This document shows positions 15,703 through 25,209 of a stretch of 64,000 nt of DNA, one piece after another. Position 1 is the first letter of the stretch. Every line of letters starts with the position of its first letter. Position numbers and translations under genes: made by a program. Source of the DNA: an uncultured Ruminococcus sp. (lineage in GTDB: Bacteria; Bacillota; Clostridia; Oscillospirales; Ruminococcaceae); assembly GCA_910579835.1 (NCBI GenBank), contig CAJTWQ010000003.1, positions 1 through 64,000 on the forward strand. The letters run 5' to 3'. The notes under the pieces are model-generated. The model did no database searches. It was given only the letters and a program-made list of their open reading frames with translations, and was not told the DNA's origin.

Positions 15703-15899
15703 GTATCTGAACCGGATACCATAAGAGCATCTCTAAAAATCCCTGTTTCGGAAAGAAAAATTGTATAAACTTGTTCTCATATGGTCCGTATTCGCATTTT
15801 AAAGCATAATCCTGACGGGGACAAGGTAAAAACCGCAGACATACTTTATGTACGGCAAGTCTGCCGAAAGGGGAAGGATGACCACAAGGAGGCTTTAAA

Positions 15900-17516
15900 G
15901 TGTACAGGGCTTTATATCGCAAATGGCGGCCTATGACCTTTGACGACGTCATTTCTCAGCAGCAGACCACCGAAACGCTGAAAAATCAGATAATAAACGA
16001 AAGAACGGCTCATGCCTACCTTTTTACCGGCTCAAGAGGAACAGGAAAAACCACCTGTGCCAGAATCCTTGCCAAAGCTGTGAACTGCCGCAATATGAAA
16101 AACGGCAACCCCTGTCTTGAATGCGACATCTGCCGTGACGCCGACAGCGGCGCACTGACGGATATTATTGAAATCGACGCCGCCTCCAACAACGGTGTTG
16201 ACGATATACGCGACCTTCGGGACGGCGCCGTTTATATGCCGGAACGCGGAAAGTACAAGGTCTATATCATAGACGAGGTACACATGCTCTCCGCAAGCGC
16301 TTTCAACGCGCTGCTGAAGATTATGGAAGAACCGCCGGCATATGTTAAGTTTATTCTTGCCACTACTGAAATTCATAAGGTTCCAGCTACCATTGCTTCA
16401 CGATGCCAGAGATACGATTTCAGGCGGATCAAGTCCGACGATATTGCTTCAAGACTGAGCTATATTGCACAACAGGAGGATATAAGCCTTACTTCTGACG
16501 GCGCCGGACTTATCGCACGTCTCGCCGACGGAGGAATGAGAGACGCCGTTTCTCTGCTGGATCAGTGCTCCGCCTGCGCAGACGTTATCAATGCAGAGGC
16601 AGTATCAGCTTCCGCAGGCATTGCGGGACGGGATTATCTTTACAGCATTCTTGAAGCCGCAATGGTTTCCGATACGGCAAAAGCTCTTTCCATAACAGGC
16701 GAGCTTTACGATATGTCCAAGGATCTCACAAGACTCTGCGAAGAGCTTATCACTCAACTCCGAAATATTATGCTTATAAAGGCGTCTCCGGAAACGGCTG
16801 AAAACCTTATCTTATGTATGCCGGACGAGCTGGACAGACTGAAAGGACTTGCCGGAAAAACGGAACTGGAAGTTGTGATGAATCAGCTTACGATGCTCCA
16901 GGAATGCCGTGAACGGATGCAGAGAGCTATGAATAAGCGTGTGGAATTTGAAATGACTCTTATCGCTTTATGCTCCGGATGCGGAAATCAAAGAGACGTT
17001 TTAGGTAATCAGGCTCTTGACAATTCTGAAATTTATGATAAAATAAAACAGTTGGAGGATAAAATCAACTCCGGAATCCCGGCTGCTAATACACGGACAA
17101 TAAAGCGTGAAGTCCTGACTGCTTCAAATCCCGCTTCGGACGCCGAACCTGCGCCTACCGTTGATCTGAAAAAGATAAGGCCTGAGGATCTCAGACCCTG
17201 TGAGCGCTGGAACGATGTTCTGGAGGAATTCAAAAAGGTCAATCCATCCGTTGCAGGAAGTCTTGACGGTTCAACGGCGGCGGAGGCCGGAAATGTGATT
17301 TTTATAACCTCTCAGAACCGCTTTTTCATCACTCTGTTCAAAGTAAAGGAAAACGCTCTGGCTCTCGGTGAAACCATAAGCCGGGTTCTCGGTCAGAAAT
17401 ATCTTATCCGTGCACGCTGCGCAACAACTGCGGATCAGCAGAAAAGCATGGCGGAACAGCTTATAAAAAAAGCAATTGACAGCAATATCGAAACTGCTGT
17501 TGAAAAAAATCAATAG
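15900..17516 (+). CDS. dnaX: DNA polymerase III subunit gamma/tau
   Basis: 538 aa, starting at GTG 15900 with AAGGAGG upstream; the product begins with the family hallmark MYRALYRKWRP. AAA+ clamp-loader ATPase: P-loop GSRGTGKTT (44-52), zinc cysteines C63, C72, C75 and C78, Walker B region IIDEVHMLS, and sensor/arginine finger region TIASRCQRYDF. The C-terminal 150 residues are the divergent tau-type region. It loads the sliding clamp and organises the replisome. Order with ybaB and recR is conserved in Firmicutes. Expression may come from the ffs promoter or an unrecognised one in 15703-15899. Confidence 0.97.
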   Translation: MYRALYRKWRPMTFDDVISQQQTTETLKNQIINERTAHAYLFTGSRGTGKTTCARILAKAVNCRNMKNGNPCLECDICRDADSGALTDIIEIDAASNNGVDDIRDLRDGAVYMPERGKYKVYIIDEVHMLSASAFNALLKIMEEPPAYVKFILATTEIHKVPATIASRCQRYDFRRIKSDDIASRLSYIAQQEDISLTSDGAGLIARLADGGMRDAVSLLDQCSACADVINAEAVSASAGIAGRDYLYSILEAAMVSDTAKALSITGELYDMSKDLTRLCEELITQLRNIMLIKASPETAENLILCMPDELDRLKGLAGKTELEVVMNQLTMLQECRERMQRAMNKRVEFEMTLIALCSGCGNQRDVLGNQALDNSEIYDKIKQLEDKINSGIPAANTRTIKREVLTASNPASDAEPAPTVDLKKIRPEDLRPCERWNDVLEEFKKVNPSVAGSLDGSTAAEAGNVIFITSQNRFFITLFKVKENALALGETISRVLGQKYLIRARCATTADQQKSMAEQLIKKAIDSNIETAVEKNQ

Positions 17517-17536
17517 ATTTTAAAGGAGAAATTAAA

Positions 17537-17884
17537 ATGAAAGCAAGAATTCCAAAGAACGTGGGCGGCGGCGCTCAGAATATGAACCAGATGATCAAAC
17601 AGGCTCAGAAGATGCAGGATCAGATCACCGAGCTTCAGGAGGATATTGAGGAAAGAGAGTTTTCCGCATCAGTAGGCGGCGGAGCCGTTGAAGTTACGGT
17701 TACCGGAAAAAAGACTATCAAGGCTCTTTCCATCAAGCCGGAGGTAGTTGATCCTGAAGATATAGATATGCTCCAGGATCTTATCATCAGCGCCGTAAAC
17801 GAAGCTATCAACAACGTTGAAACTACAACGGAAAGCGAAATGAGCAAGATTACCGGAGGCGTTTCGCTTCCCGGTCTGTTTTAA
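17537..17884 (+). CDS. ybaB: YbaB/EbfC family nucleoid-associated protein
   Basis: 115 aa, RBS AAAGGAG. The sequence shows the family helix (MNQMIKQAQKMQDQITELQE), the beta segment SVGGGAVEVTVTGKK and the helix around VNEAINNVE. Family members are small dimeric DNA-binding proteins located between dnaX and recR. It begins 20 nt after dnaX and ends 5 nt before recR. Confidence 0.95.
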   Translation: MKARIPKNVGGGAQNMNQMIKQAQKMQDQITELQEDIEEREFSASVGGGAVEVTVTGKKTIKALSIKPEVVDPEDIDMLQDLIISAVNEAINNVETTTESEMSKITGGVSLPGLF

Positions 17885-17889
17885 GAAGA

Positions 17890-18492
17890 ATGGCAGATCA
17901 TAGTGCGCTTCCGCTTGTTGTTTTAGCGGAAAGGTTTGCATCCCTGCCCGGAATTGGCATGAAATCCGCCCAGAGACTTGCATATTATGTCATGTCCATG
18001 GACGAGGAATCTGTCGAAGATTTTGCACAGGCGCTTATTGACGCCAAAAAAAACGTTCACAGCTGCAAATGCTGCCAGAATCTGACGGAGAGGGAGCTTT
18101 GCCCTATATGCAGCGACGACGAACGTGACAAAAGCATTATATGCGTTGTAGAAAGTCCCAAGGATGTTACGGCTTTTGAACGGACGAGGGAGTACGGCGG
18201 CGTATATCATGTGCTTCACGGTCTGCTGTCGCCTATGGACGGAATTACTCCGGACAGGCTCAGAATAAGGGAGCTTTTAGGGAGAATATCCGCCGGAGGA
18301 GTTGAAGAAGTCATTATGGCTACCAATCCCACAGTCGAAGGAGACGCGACGGCAATGTACATCGCAGGACTTCTCAAGCCTATGGGAATAACGGTTACAC
18401 GGCTTGCATTCGGGCTTCCCGTGGGAGGCATACTTGAATACGCCGATGAGATCACCCTTTTTAAGGCTCTTGAAAACAGAAATACCATGTAA
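17890..18492 (+). CDS. recR: Recombination mediator protein RecR
   Basis: 200 aa, standard length. It has an N-terminal helix-hairpin-helix (LPGIGMKSAQRLAYY), a four-cysteine zinc finger (C59, C62, C71, C74), a Toprim domain (ICVVESPKDVTAFE...NPTVEGDATAMYIA) and a C-terminal Walker-B-like end. Works with RecF and RecO in loading RecA at gaps. Last gene of the dnaX operon; hairpins at 18499 and 18545 follow. Confidence 0.97.
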   Translation: MADHSALPLVVLAERFASLPGIGMKSAQRLAYYVMSMDEESVEDFAQALIDAKKNVHSCKCCQNLTERELCPICSDDERDKSIICVVESPKDVTAFERTREYGGVYHVLHGLLSPMDGITPDRLRIRELLGRISAGGVEEVIMATNPTVEGDATAMYIAGLLKPMGITVTRLAFGLPVGGILEYADEITLFKALENRNTM

Positions 18493-18498
18493 TTTAAG

Positions 18499-18530
18499 AA
18501 CCTGCGTTCATTAAGATTCTAAACAGGCTC
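18499..18530. repeat. Diverged copy of the 4683-4717 hairpin
   Basis: It shares ATTCT(A/G)AACAGGCTC with the terminator hairpin after the FHA/PP2C unit, but its left arm is mismatched. Just downstream of recR. Confidence 0.5.
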
Positions 18531-18544
18531 TAACACTGATTTTT

Positions 18545-18572
18545 GCCGGATGATATTTCATCCGGCTTTTTT
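18545..18572 (+). terminator. Rho-independent terminator of the dnaX-recR operon
   Basis: Perfect stem GCCGGATGA / TCATCCGGC with a TATT loop, followed by six Ts. Confidence 0.88.
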
Positions 18573-18678
18573 GTGTCACAATCTCCGGAAAAAACATAGT
18601 ATAGTGATGAATAACTAATACTAATCCCTATAAACCTTATAGACAGAGGATCAGTATGATCAACAAGGAGGTTCGGCT

Positions 18679-20721
18679 ATGGAAGAGCATCTGATTGCTT
18701 TAGCAGGCAATCCGAACGTAGGAAAATCCACAGTTTTCAACAGACTTACAGGAATGAAACAGCATACCGGAAACTGGGCCGGAAAGACCGTTTCCACAGC
18801 GGAGGGACGCTTTGAGCACGGAGGAATGAGCTTTGTGCTGGCGGATATTCCCGGTTCATATTCTCTTCGTGCAAATTCAGCAGAGGAAGAGGCAGCAAGA
18901 GATTTTATCTGCTTCGGGGGAGCTGAAGCGGTGATTGTCGTATGCGACGCCACCTGTCTGGAGCGTAATCTGAATCTTGTACTTCAGATCATTGAGTCTG
19001 CGCCCAAAACGCTGGTCTGTGTAAATCTGATGGACGAAGCCAAGGCAAAGGGAATCGAGCCTGATCTGCGGCTTTTAGAGCAGCTTTTAGGCGTTCCGGT
19101 TTCAGGGGTCACTGCACGAAGCGGAAAGGGGATTCGTGAAATGTGCGACCGCCTCTGCGCCCTTACGGACGCTCCGGCGGAAAAGCTTACCGTACATACA
19201 GCTCTTCCGGATGAAATAGAAGCCGCTGCCGCCGCTATTGCCAGAAAGCTGAATCAGGTCGGAAAGCTCTCGAAAAGAGCAGTCTCGCTGCGCATTCTGA
19301 CGAGAGACGAGGAATTTCTTCGTAAAGCGTCAAAATATGAGGAATCAATTATTGCCGCTGACGACGAGACGGCAGACATCTTGGCTGATCTTGCCGCAAA
19401 GGGCTATACTCCGGAAAAAATTGCCGACTGTATAATTACATCTGATGTGGAGCGCAGCCGTGAGATCGCCCGCCTGACAGTAAGAAATACAAAAGGATCT
19501 CCATATAAACGAGACAGAAAGCTTGACAGAATATTTCTCAGCCGCCGCTTCGGAATTCCCGTCATGCTGCTGCTCCTGGGACTGGTACTGTGGCTGACCG
19601 TGGCGGGGGCAAATTATCCGTCGGAGCTGCTGGGGAATTGTCTTTTCTCTCTCGGTGACAAGATGTCGGAAGGATTAACAGCCGCCGGTGCTCCGGACTG
19701 GCTGGAAGGAGCACTTATACAGGGAGTATACAAAGTGCTTGCATGGGTGGTCTCTGTTATGCTTCCGCCGATGGCCATATTCTTTCCCATGTTTACCCTG
19801 CTGGAGGATTCCGGCTACCTGCCCCGAATCGCCTTTAATCTTGACCGATGCTTCCGCTGCTCCGGAGCATGCGGAAAACAGGCGATTACTATGGCTATGG
19901 GTTTCGGCTGCAATGCCTGCGGAGTTACGGGCTGCCGAATAATAGATTCAAAACGGGAGCGCCTCATTGCCGTTATCACAAACAGTCTCGTACCATGCAA
20001 CGGACGTTTTCCAACAATTATCGCTATAATCACCATGTTTTTCGTCGCTGCATCAGGGGCTTTTTCCTCCGTGCTGTCGGCGGCGATACTCCTTGCCGTC
20101 ATACTTCTGGGCGTACTTATGACCTTTTTTGTATCAAAAATTTTGTCGGTCACCGTACTCAAGGGAGTTCCCTCATCTTTTACCCTGGAACTGCCTCCTT
20201 ACCGCCGACCTCAAATAGGAAAGGTTCTTATACGCTCGATTTTCGACAGAACGATCTTTGTTCTGCTGAGAGCCTGCACAGCCGCTGCTCCATGCGGACT
20301 TATTATCTGGCTTCTTGCTAATACAGAGATCGGAGATCAGTCGATACTGAATCACGCCTCGGAATTCCTCGATCCCTTCGGACTTTTCATAGGACTGGAC
20401 GGAGTTATAATCCTTGGCTTTATATTGGGATTTCCCGCCAACGAAATTGTTGTGCCTATAATTCTTATGACTTATCTTGCGCAGGGAAGTCTTACAGAGA
20501 TCACCGATACCGCGGAGCTTCACCGGATTCTTTCCGCCAACGGATGGGATATGACAACAGCCGTCTGCATGATAATTTTTACCCTTTTCCATTTTCCCTG
20601 TGCCACAACCTGCATGACAATAAAAAAAGAAACCGGCAGCCTGAAGTGGACTGCCGTAAGCATTCTTGTTCCCCTTGTGGTCGGAATTGGCCTGTGTGCT
20701 CTGATAAGCAATATTTTCTAA
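18679..20721 (+). CDS. feoB: Ferrous iron transporter FeoB
   Basis: 680 aa with AAGGAGG upstream. The N-terminal G domain has GNPNVGKSTVFN (10-21), DIPGSYSL, and NLMDEAKAKG at the G4 position (NxxD). A helical spacer follows, then a membrane region from about residue 290 with Gate-type motifs (GFGCNACGVTGCRIIDSKRER and LVPCNGRFP). Length and order are normal. It imports Fe2+ across the cytoplasmic membrane. No feoA is adjacent on either side, though many Firmicutes have it directly upstream. It stands as a single transcription unit after the recR terminator; its promoter and any Fur box were not recognised. Confidence 0.95.
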   Translation: MEEHLIALAGNPNVGKSTVFNRLTGMKQHTGNWAGKTVSTAEGRFEHGGMSFVLADIPGSYSLRANSAEEEAARDFICFGGAEAVIVVCDATCLERNLNLVLQIIESAPKTLVCVNLMDEAKAKGIEPDLRLLEQLLGVPVSGVTARSGKGIREMCDRLCALTDAPAEKLTVHTALPDEIEAAAAAIARKLNQVGKLSKRAVSLRILTRDEEFLRKASKYEESIIAADDETADILADLAAKGYTPEKIADCIITSDVERSREIARLTVRNTKGSPYKRDRKLDRIFLSRRFGIPVMLLLLGLVLWLTVAGANYPSELLGNCLFSLGDKMSEGLTAAGAPDWLEGALIQGVYKVLAWVVSVMLPPMAIFFPMFTLLEDSGYLPRIAFNLDRCFRCSGACGKQAITMAMGFGCNACGVTGCRIIDSKRERLIAVITNSLVPCNGRFPTIIAIITMFFVAASGAFSSVLSAAILLAVILLGVLMTFFVSKILSVTVLKGVPSSFTLELPPYRRPQIGKVLIRSIFDRTIFVLLRACTAAAPCGLIIWLLANTEIGDQSILNHASEFLDPFGLFIGLDGVIILGFILGFPANEIVVPIILMTYLAQGSLTEITDTAELHRILSANGWDMTTAVCMIIFTLFHFPCATTCMTIKKETGSLKWTAVSILVPLVVGIGLCALISNIF

Positions 20722-20750
20722 GGCAATACCGTGCAAAGATCGTGCGTAAT
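20721..20750. repeat. Single end of the GCAACGCCGCACAAAG family
   Basis: AAGGCAATACCGTGCAAAG directly after the feoB stop matches the left end of the 15204-15392 element. No partner end is seen before the deoD stop, so it is a remnant. Confidence 0.5.
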
Positions 20751-20768
20751 TGACCTGAGGTTATACAT

Positions 20769-21479
20769 TCAGTATACATCAGCCGCGCATGACAATGCTA
20801 TCTCCATCATATCACGGAATGTAGTCTGACGTTCCTCTGCAGTGGTTGAAAGACCTCTCAGAGGACAGTCGGACACCGTAAGGATACACAGAGCGTTTTT
20901 TCCGGCTCTTGCAGCGTTCATGTAGAGGGCTGCGGCCTCCATTTCAATTGCAAGGACGCCCATCTTCTGCCACTGTGCAAGACTTCCGGCGTCGTCATAG
21001 AATGTATCGCTGCTGAGAATATTTCCGGCATGACAGGCGCAGCCTTTTTCTTCGGCAGCCTTCACGGCGGCGGAAATCAGCTTCCATGACGCAGTGGGCG
21101 CATATGTTCCCGGCAGACGGTACTGAGCGGCATAATTTGAATTTGTGCTGGCGCTGACTCCGATAATAACATCTCGAAGATTCACATTATCGGCAATTGC
21201 TCCGGCTGTTCCGACCCGTATTATATTTTCAACGCCGTATTCACTAAAAAGCTCATGGGAATATATACCTATGGAGGGCATTCCCATTCCGCTTCCCTGT
21301 ACGGAAACGGGAATTCCTCTGTATGTTCCGGTGAATCCCAGCATTCCTCTGACGCGATTGTAACATACGGGATCATCCAGATAATTTTCTGCAATAAACT
21401 GCGCCCTCAACGGATCTCCGGGCATAAGAACGGTTCTGGCAATATCCCCCGGATTGGCGCTGTTATGCGGTGTGGACAT
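20769..21479 (-). CDS. deoD: Purine-nucleoside phosphorylase, DeoD type
   Basis: 236 aa, standard length. Hallmarks: MPGDPLRAQFIAENYL at the N-terminus, RVGTAGAI (phosphate site), and the nucleoside site VLAIEMEAAALYMNA; Asp of TVSDCPLRG near the C-terminus. Trimer-of-dimers phosphorylase that splits purine (deoxy)nucleosides to base and (deoxy)ribose-1-phosphate for salvage. It is the last gene of a long minus-strand run, 6 nt after birA, with RBS AAGGAGG. Confidence 0.95.
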   Translation of the reverse strand: MSTPHNSANPGDIARTVLMPGDPLRAQFIAENYLDDPVCYNRVRGMLGFTGTYRGIPVSVQGSGMGMPSIGIYSHELFSEYGVENIIRVGTAGAIADNVNLRDVIIGVSASTNSNYAAQYRLPGTYAPTASWKLISAAVKAAEEKGCACHAGNILSSDTFYDDAGSLAQWQKMGVLAIEMEAAALYMNAARAGKNALCILTVSDCPLRGLSTTAEERQTTFRDMMEIALSCAADVY

Positions 21480-21485
21480 GATTAT

Positions 21486-22460
21486 TTACCTCCTTACAAG
21501 ATTGGCTTCGCCTGCGTTAAGGCTTATGATCTCACCGTCGGGCAGCTCGACCATAAGATTAGCGCTGCGATCAATGCCCACGGCGGTTCCGGTAACGATT
21601 TTTCCGCCAAATTCGGCGGTTATGCGCTTTCCGGTAAGATATTCACGCCGGCGGTATTCGATTATATAGCTGCGGTCCTCGATCCTGTCAAGCCATATTT
21701 CCAGATTATTCAGAACTTCTGCGCAAAGTGCGTTTCTATCAAGGGCAGCCCCGGTTTCGTCCTCTACAGAAGTGGCGCGAAGACTCAGTTCTTCCCCAAA
21801 CTCATCTTTCATGGAACGGACGTTTATTCCAATTCCCACCACGGCGTATTCCAAGGATTTCATTTCAAGGTCAAGAGAAGCCTCGGTCAGAATGCCGCAA
21901 ATTTTTTTTCCATTCATATACAGATCATTGACCCATTTTATCTGCACCTCGCTGCCGCACAGCTTTTCTACAGCAAGAGCAGCGGCAACTGCAACGGCGG
22001 AGGTTATCATAGGAACGGCAGACATGGCAAGCTTCGGGCGGATAACGACGCTCATATAAAGACCTTTGCCGGGAGGCGAAACAAAGCTCCGTCCCAGTCT
22101 GCCGCGTCCCGCTGTCTGCCTGTCAGCGACAACTGTAGTTCCGTGAGCCACTCCCAATGCGGCAAGCTCCTTTGCGGCAATATTTGTAGAATCGGCTTCG
22201 TCCAGTATGGTGATTTTGTGTCCGAGACCTTTGCAGACAAGCTTTGAATGTATTATCTCCGCCGAAAGACGGTTATTATTTTCGCTTAATTTATAGCCTT
22301 TTGACGAGGATAGAATATCATATCCATCCTCCTTTGCAGCGTTTACGGCTTTCCAAACGGCGTTCCGGCTGACTCCCAGCTTTTCTGCCAAAGCCGCACC
22401 AGAAACGACTCCTCCGTCTGATTCCGCAAGCTTTTTTATGAGTTCGTCTTTAACATTCAT
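21486..22460 (-). CDS. birA: Bifunctional biotin--protein ligase / biotin operon repressor
   Basis: 324 aa. The N-terminal winged helix (GAALAEKLGVSRNAVWKAV) marks the repressor type. The catalytic domain has the biotin loop GRGRLGRSF, KWVNDLYMNGKKICGIL and VVGIGINV, and a C-terminal SH3-like domain follows. It activates biotin with ATP and attaches it to carboxylase carriers, and likely represses biotin genes when biotin is plentiful. No biotin gene is in the window. Expressed in the cysE-to-deoD run, 63 nt after rlmH. Confidence 0.95.
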   Translation of the reverse strand: MNVKDELIKKLAESDGGVVSGAALAEKLGVSRNAVWKAVNAAKEDGYDILSSSKGYKLSENNNRLSAEIIHSKLVCKGLGHKITILDEADSTNIAAKELAALGVAHGTTVVADRQTAGRGRLGRSFVSPPGKGLYMSVVIRPKLAMSAVPMITSAVAVAAALAVEKLCGSEVQIKWVNDLYMNGKKICGILTEASLDLEMKSLEYAVVGIGINVRSMKDEFGEELSLRATSVEDETGAALDRNALCAEVLNNLEIWLDRIEDRSYIIEYRRREYLTGKRITAEFGGKIVTGTAVGIDRSANLMVELPDGEIISLNAGEANLVRR

Positions 22461-22523
22461 TTAGTACCACCCCTTAATGCTTTTGTAATTTTGCCTGCCA
22501 GCAAAGCGTAAACCGTCAACTGG

Positions 22524-22997
22524 CTACTTGTGGTATTTGCCCCCTTCGGCTATCTGAAAAGAACGGTAAATCTGCTCAAGAAGCATAACTCTTGCAAGCT
22601 GATGAGGAAAGGTCATGGGGGACATGGAAAGCTGCAGGGCGCCCATATCCTTAATCTCACGGTCAAGCCCGAAAGAGCTTCCTATAATAAAAGTTACGAC
22701 GCTTTGTCCGCCCACAGCCGTATCTGCGATTTTCTTTGAAAGCTGAGGACTGTCAAACATTTTTCCTTCAATACATAAAGAAATAATAAATCCCTTTGCA
22801 CAGCGTTTTATCTGCTCCCCCTCTTTTTTCAAAGCAGCAAGGATCTCCTTTTCCGAGGGTGAATTACTCAGACGGCACTCGTCGATCTCATGCAGCTCGA
22901 AGGTGCAGTATCGTGACAGCCGCTTGATATATTCGGCGCAGGCGTTTCTGAGATAATCTTCTTTCAGTTTTCCTACGGCAATAAGATTTATAGTCAT
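22524..22997 (-). CDS. rlmH: 23S rRNA (pseudouridine1915-N3)-methyltransferase
   Basis: 157 aa, standard length. SPOUT-class methyltransferase with the SAM-binding knot FIIGSSFGLDREIK and the family C-terminus MTFPHQLARVMLLEQIYR...EGGKYHK. It methylates pseudouridine 1915 in helix 69 of 23S rRNA. Its ATG overlaps the stop of the upstream MBL-fold gene by one base (TGATG), indicating translational coupling. Confidence 0.97.
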   Translation of the reverse strand: MTINLIAVGKLKEDYLRNACAEYIKRLSRYCTFELHEIDECRLSNSPSEKEILAALKKEGEQIKRCAKGFIISLCIEGKMFDSPQLSKKIADTAVGGQSVVTFIIGSSFGLDREIKDMGALQLSMSPMTFPHQLARVMLLEQIYRSFQIAEGGKYHK

Positions 22998-23782
22998 CAG
23001 AAGATCACTGCTCCTCCCCTTGTTTCAACCGGCGCAATCCCCAGCAAATAATCCCTGAAAAACTGATACTGCGGCAGACTGCTTTTAACGGTGTTTTCAG
23101 CTATATCCGGACGGTTGTTGTCCTGACTGAGATGTCCGAGAATAAAATGTGTAGTACCTCTTTTAATAAGCTTTCCAACCTGAACGGCGCAGTCGGTGTT
23201 TGAAAGATGACCGTTCTGTGAGAGTATGCGCTCCTTAAGATAAAGCGGATAAGGGCCTGTCCGCAGCATATTTTCATCGTAGTTCGATTCCAGCAGCACC
23301 ATTCGGCATCCGGTAAGAGCCGCGTCAACTTCGGGAGTGATATGACCCAGGTCAGTGCAGACGGCACAGTATTTATCATCGGCGGTATGTATCCTGTAAC
23401 CGCAGCTCTGGATCGTATCATGGGGAGTATTGAAACAGCACAGTTCCGAGCCGCCGCAGGCAATAGTTACGCCGGTCATATCAATAATCCTGGACTGAGC
23501 CGCGATCTTTCCCGATTCATACAGGCGCTGAAGAGTGCGCTTCTGACCGTATACCGGAATTCCGGTCTTTTTTGTAAGCATAGACAGCCCTGCAACGTGG
23601 TCGCCGTGCTCATGTGTTATAAAGACTGCGCGGACAGCGGAAAGAGGTATATTATTTACGGCGAGAGCCTCGGAAAGCCGCCTGAAGCTGACGCCGCAGT
23701 CAATGAGCACACCCTCTTTTTCCGTACCTATAAATGTGGAATTTCCCTTGCTGGAGCTGAAAAGCGGATATATTCTTGCCAT
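22997..23782 (-). CDS. MBL-fold metallohydrolase, YycJ/WalJ type
   Basis: 261 aa. Metallo-beta-lactamase fold with the metal motif THEHGDH (about residue 55), CTDLGHI and the terminal His region FILGHLSQDN; the start SSSKGNSTFIG is typical of the YycJ/WalJ group. These are predicted nucleases or phosphodiesterases, in some Firmicutes linked to WalRK and to DNA replication/repair. Here it lies between cysS (2 nt) and rlmH (overlapping). Confidence 0.92.
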   Translation of the reverse strand: MARIYPLFSSSKGNSTFIGTEKEGVLIDCGVSFRRLSEALAVNNIPLSAVRAVFITHEHGDHVAGLSMLTKKTGIPVYGQKRTLQRLYESGKIAAQSRIIDMTGVTIACGGSELCCFNTPHDTIQSCGYRIHTADDKYCAVCTDLGHITPEVDAALTGCRMVLLESNYDENMLRTGPYPLYLKERILSQNGHLSNTDCAVQVGKLIKRGTTHFILGHLSQDNNRPDIAENTVKSSLPQYQFFRDYLLGIAPVETRGGAVIF

Positions 23783-23784
23783 GC

Positions 23785-25191
23785 TTACTTTTTGGTCAGG
23801 ACTGTTCCCTGACGAGTCTCCCTGACCTCGTAGCCAAGAGAGGCAATTTTATCACGAAGTTCATCGGCAAGAGCAAAGTTCTTATCTTTGCGCGCGGCTT
23901 TTCGCTCCTCCGCAAGCTCAAGAACTTCCTGCGGAACAGACTCCTCTGTATTGTCAGACTTTTCGGCATTTTCTATAAGATCAAGCCCCAGAACCCTGTC
24001 AAATTCCTTTATAAGAGCCAGCTTTGTAACGGCGTTTGCGTCAGATTTCAGCACATCGTAAAGAGCCGTTATAGCAAGGGATGTGTTTAGGTCGCTGTCG
24101 AGAGCATCTTTAAAGACGTTCATAAGACGGTTATATTCGTCACGGTCAATCTCTCCTGCCGTTTCCTTTGTAAGAGGTGCGATTTTAGCTGTGAGCTTGC
24201 TGTAGGCTCCGGCGGCATTGTCAAGATTCTCCCATGAGAAAACCAGAGATTTGCGATAATGCGAAAGCAGACAGAAAAAGCGGTAAACCACTGGCAGATA
24301 CCCTTTTTCCTCCAGTAGGGAAACGGTAAGAAATTCGCCGCTGGATTTGCTCATCTTGCCGCTGTTTGTATTCAGATGATGAACGTGAAACCAGTAATTG
24401 CACCACTCGTGACCGAGATATGCCTCGCTCTGGGCGATCTCATTGGTATGGTGTGGAAAGGCGTTGTCGATTCCGCCGCAGTGGATATCGAGATATTCGC
24501 CCAGATTCTGCATGCTGATGCAGGAGCACTCGATATGCCATCCTGGATAGCCCACACCCCACGGGGAATCCCATTTCAGTTCCTGATCGTCAAACTTGGA
24601 ACGTGTGAACCAAAGAACAAAATCGGCTTTATTCCGCTTATTTTCGTCATTCTCAACGCCATCGCGGACTCCTACGGCAAGATCCTCCTCCTTAAAATCA
24701 TTAAAAACGTAATATTTGTCAAGCTTTGAAGTATCAAAGTAGATGTTTCCTCCCGCCTGATAGGCAAAGCCCTTTTCAAGAAGCGAAGATATTACTCGTA
24801 TAAATTCGTCAATACAGCTTGTAGCCGGAACAACGGCGTCGGGAGTTTTTATGTTGAGCTTCCGGCAGTCCTCAAAGAAAGCTCCGGTATAAAATTCCGC
24901 TATTTCCATGACGGTTTTGTGCTCACGCTTTGCGCCTTTGAGCATTTTATCGTCTCCCGTATCACCGTCGGAGGTGAGGTGTCCCACGTCGGTGATATTC
25001 ATTACACGTTTTACGTCATATCCGATGAACCGAAGATATTTTTCCAAAACGTCCTCCATAATATAGCTTCTCAGATTGCCTATATGGGCGTAATGATAGA
25101 CGGTAGGACCGCAGGTGTACATACTTACCCTGTTCCCAAAGCGCGGAACGAATTCCTCTTTTTTATGTGAAAGCGAGTTATATAGCTGCAT
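23785..25191 (-). CDS. cysS: Cysteinyl-tRNA synthetase
   Basis: 468 aa, full length. Class I synthetase: MYTCGPTVYHYAHIGNLRSY holds the first zinc Cys and the HIGH-type motif. WHIECSCISM and the HCGGIDNAFPHHTNE region complete the zinc site, KMSKSSGEF is the KMSKS loop, and the helical C-terminal domain is present. It charges tRNA-Cys. It lies 18 nt after cysE, the same order as in B. subtilis (gltX-cysE-cysS). Confidence 0.98.
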   Translation of the reverse strand: MQLYNSLSHKKEEFVPRFGNRVSMYTCGPTVYHYAHIGNLRSYIMEDVLEKYLRFIGYDVKRVMNITDVGHLTSDGDTGDDKMLKGAKREHKTVMEIAEFYTGAFFEDCRKLNIKTPDAVVPATSCIDEFIRVISSLLEKGFAYQAGGNIYFDTSKLDKYYVFNDFKEEDLAVGVRDGVENDENKRNKADFVLWFTRSKFDDQELKWDSPWGVGYPGWHIECSCISMQNLGEYLDIHCGGIDNAFPHHTNEIAQSEAYLGHEWCNYWFHVHHLNTNSGKMSKSSGEFLTVSLLEEKGYLPVVYRFFCLLSHYRKSLVFSWENLDNAAGAYSKLTAKIAPLTKETAGEIDRDEYNRLMNVFKDALDSDLNTSLAITALYDVLKSDANAVTKLALIKEFDRVLGLDLIENAEKSDNTEESVPQEVLELAEERKAARKDKNFALADELRDKIASLGYEVRETRQGTVLTKK

Positions 25192-25209
25192 ATTTATTTT
25201 CCTTTCCTG

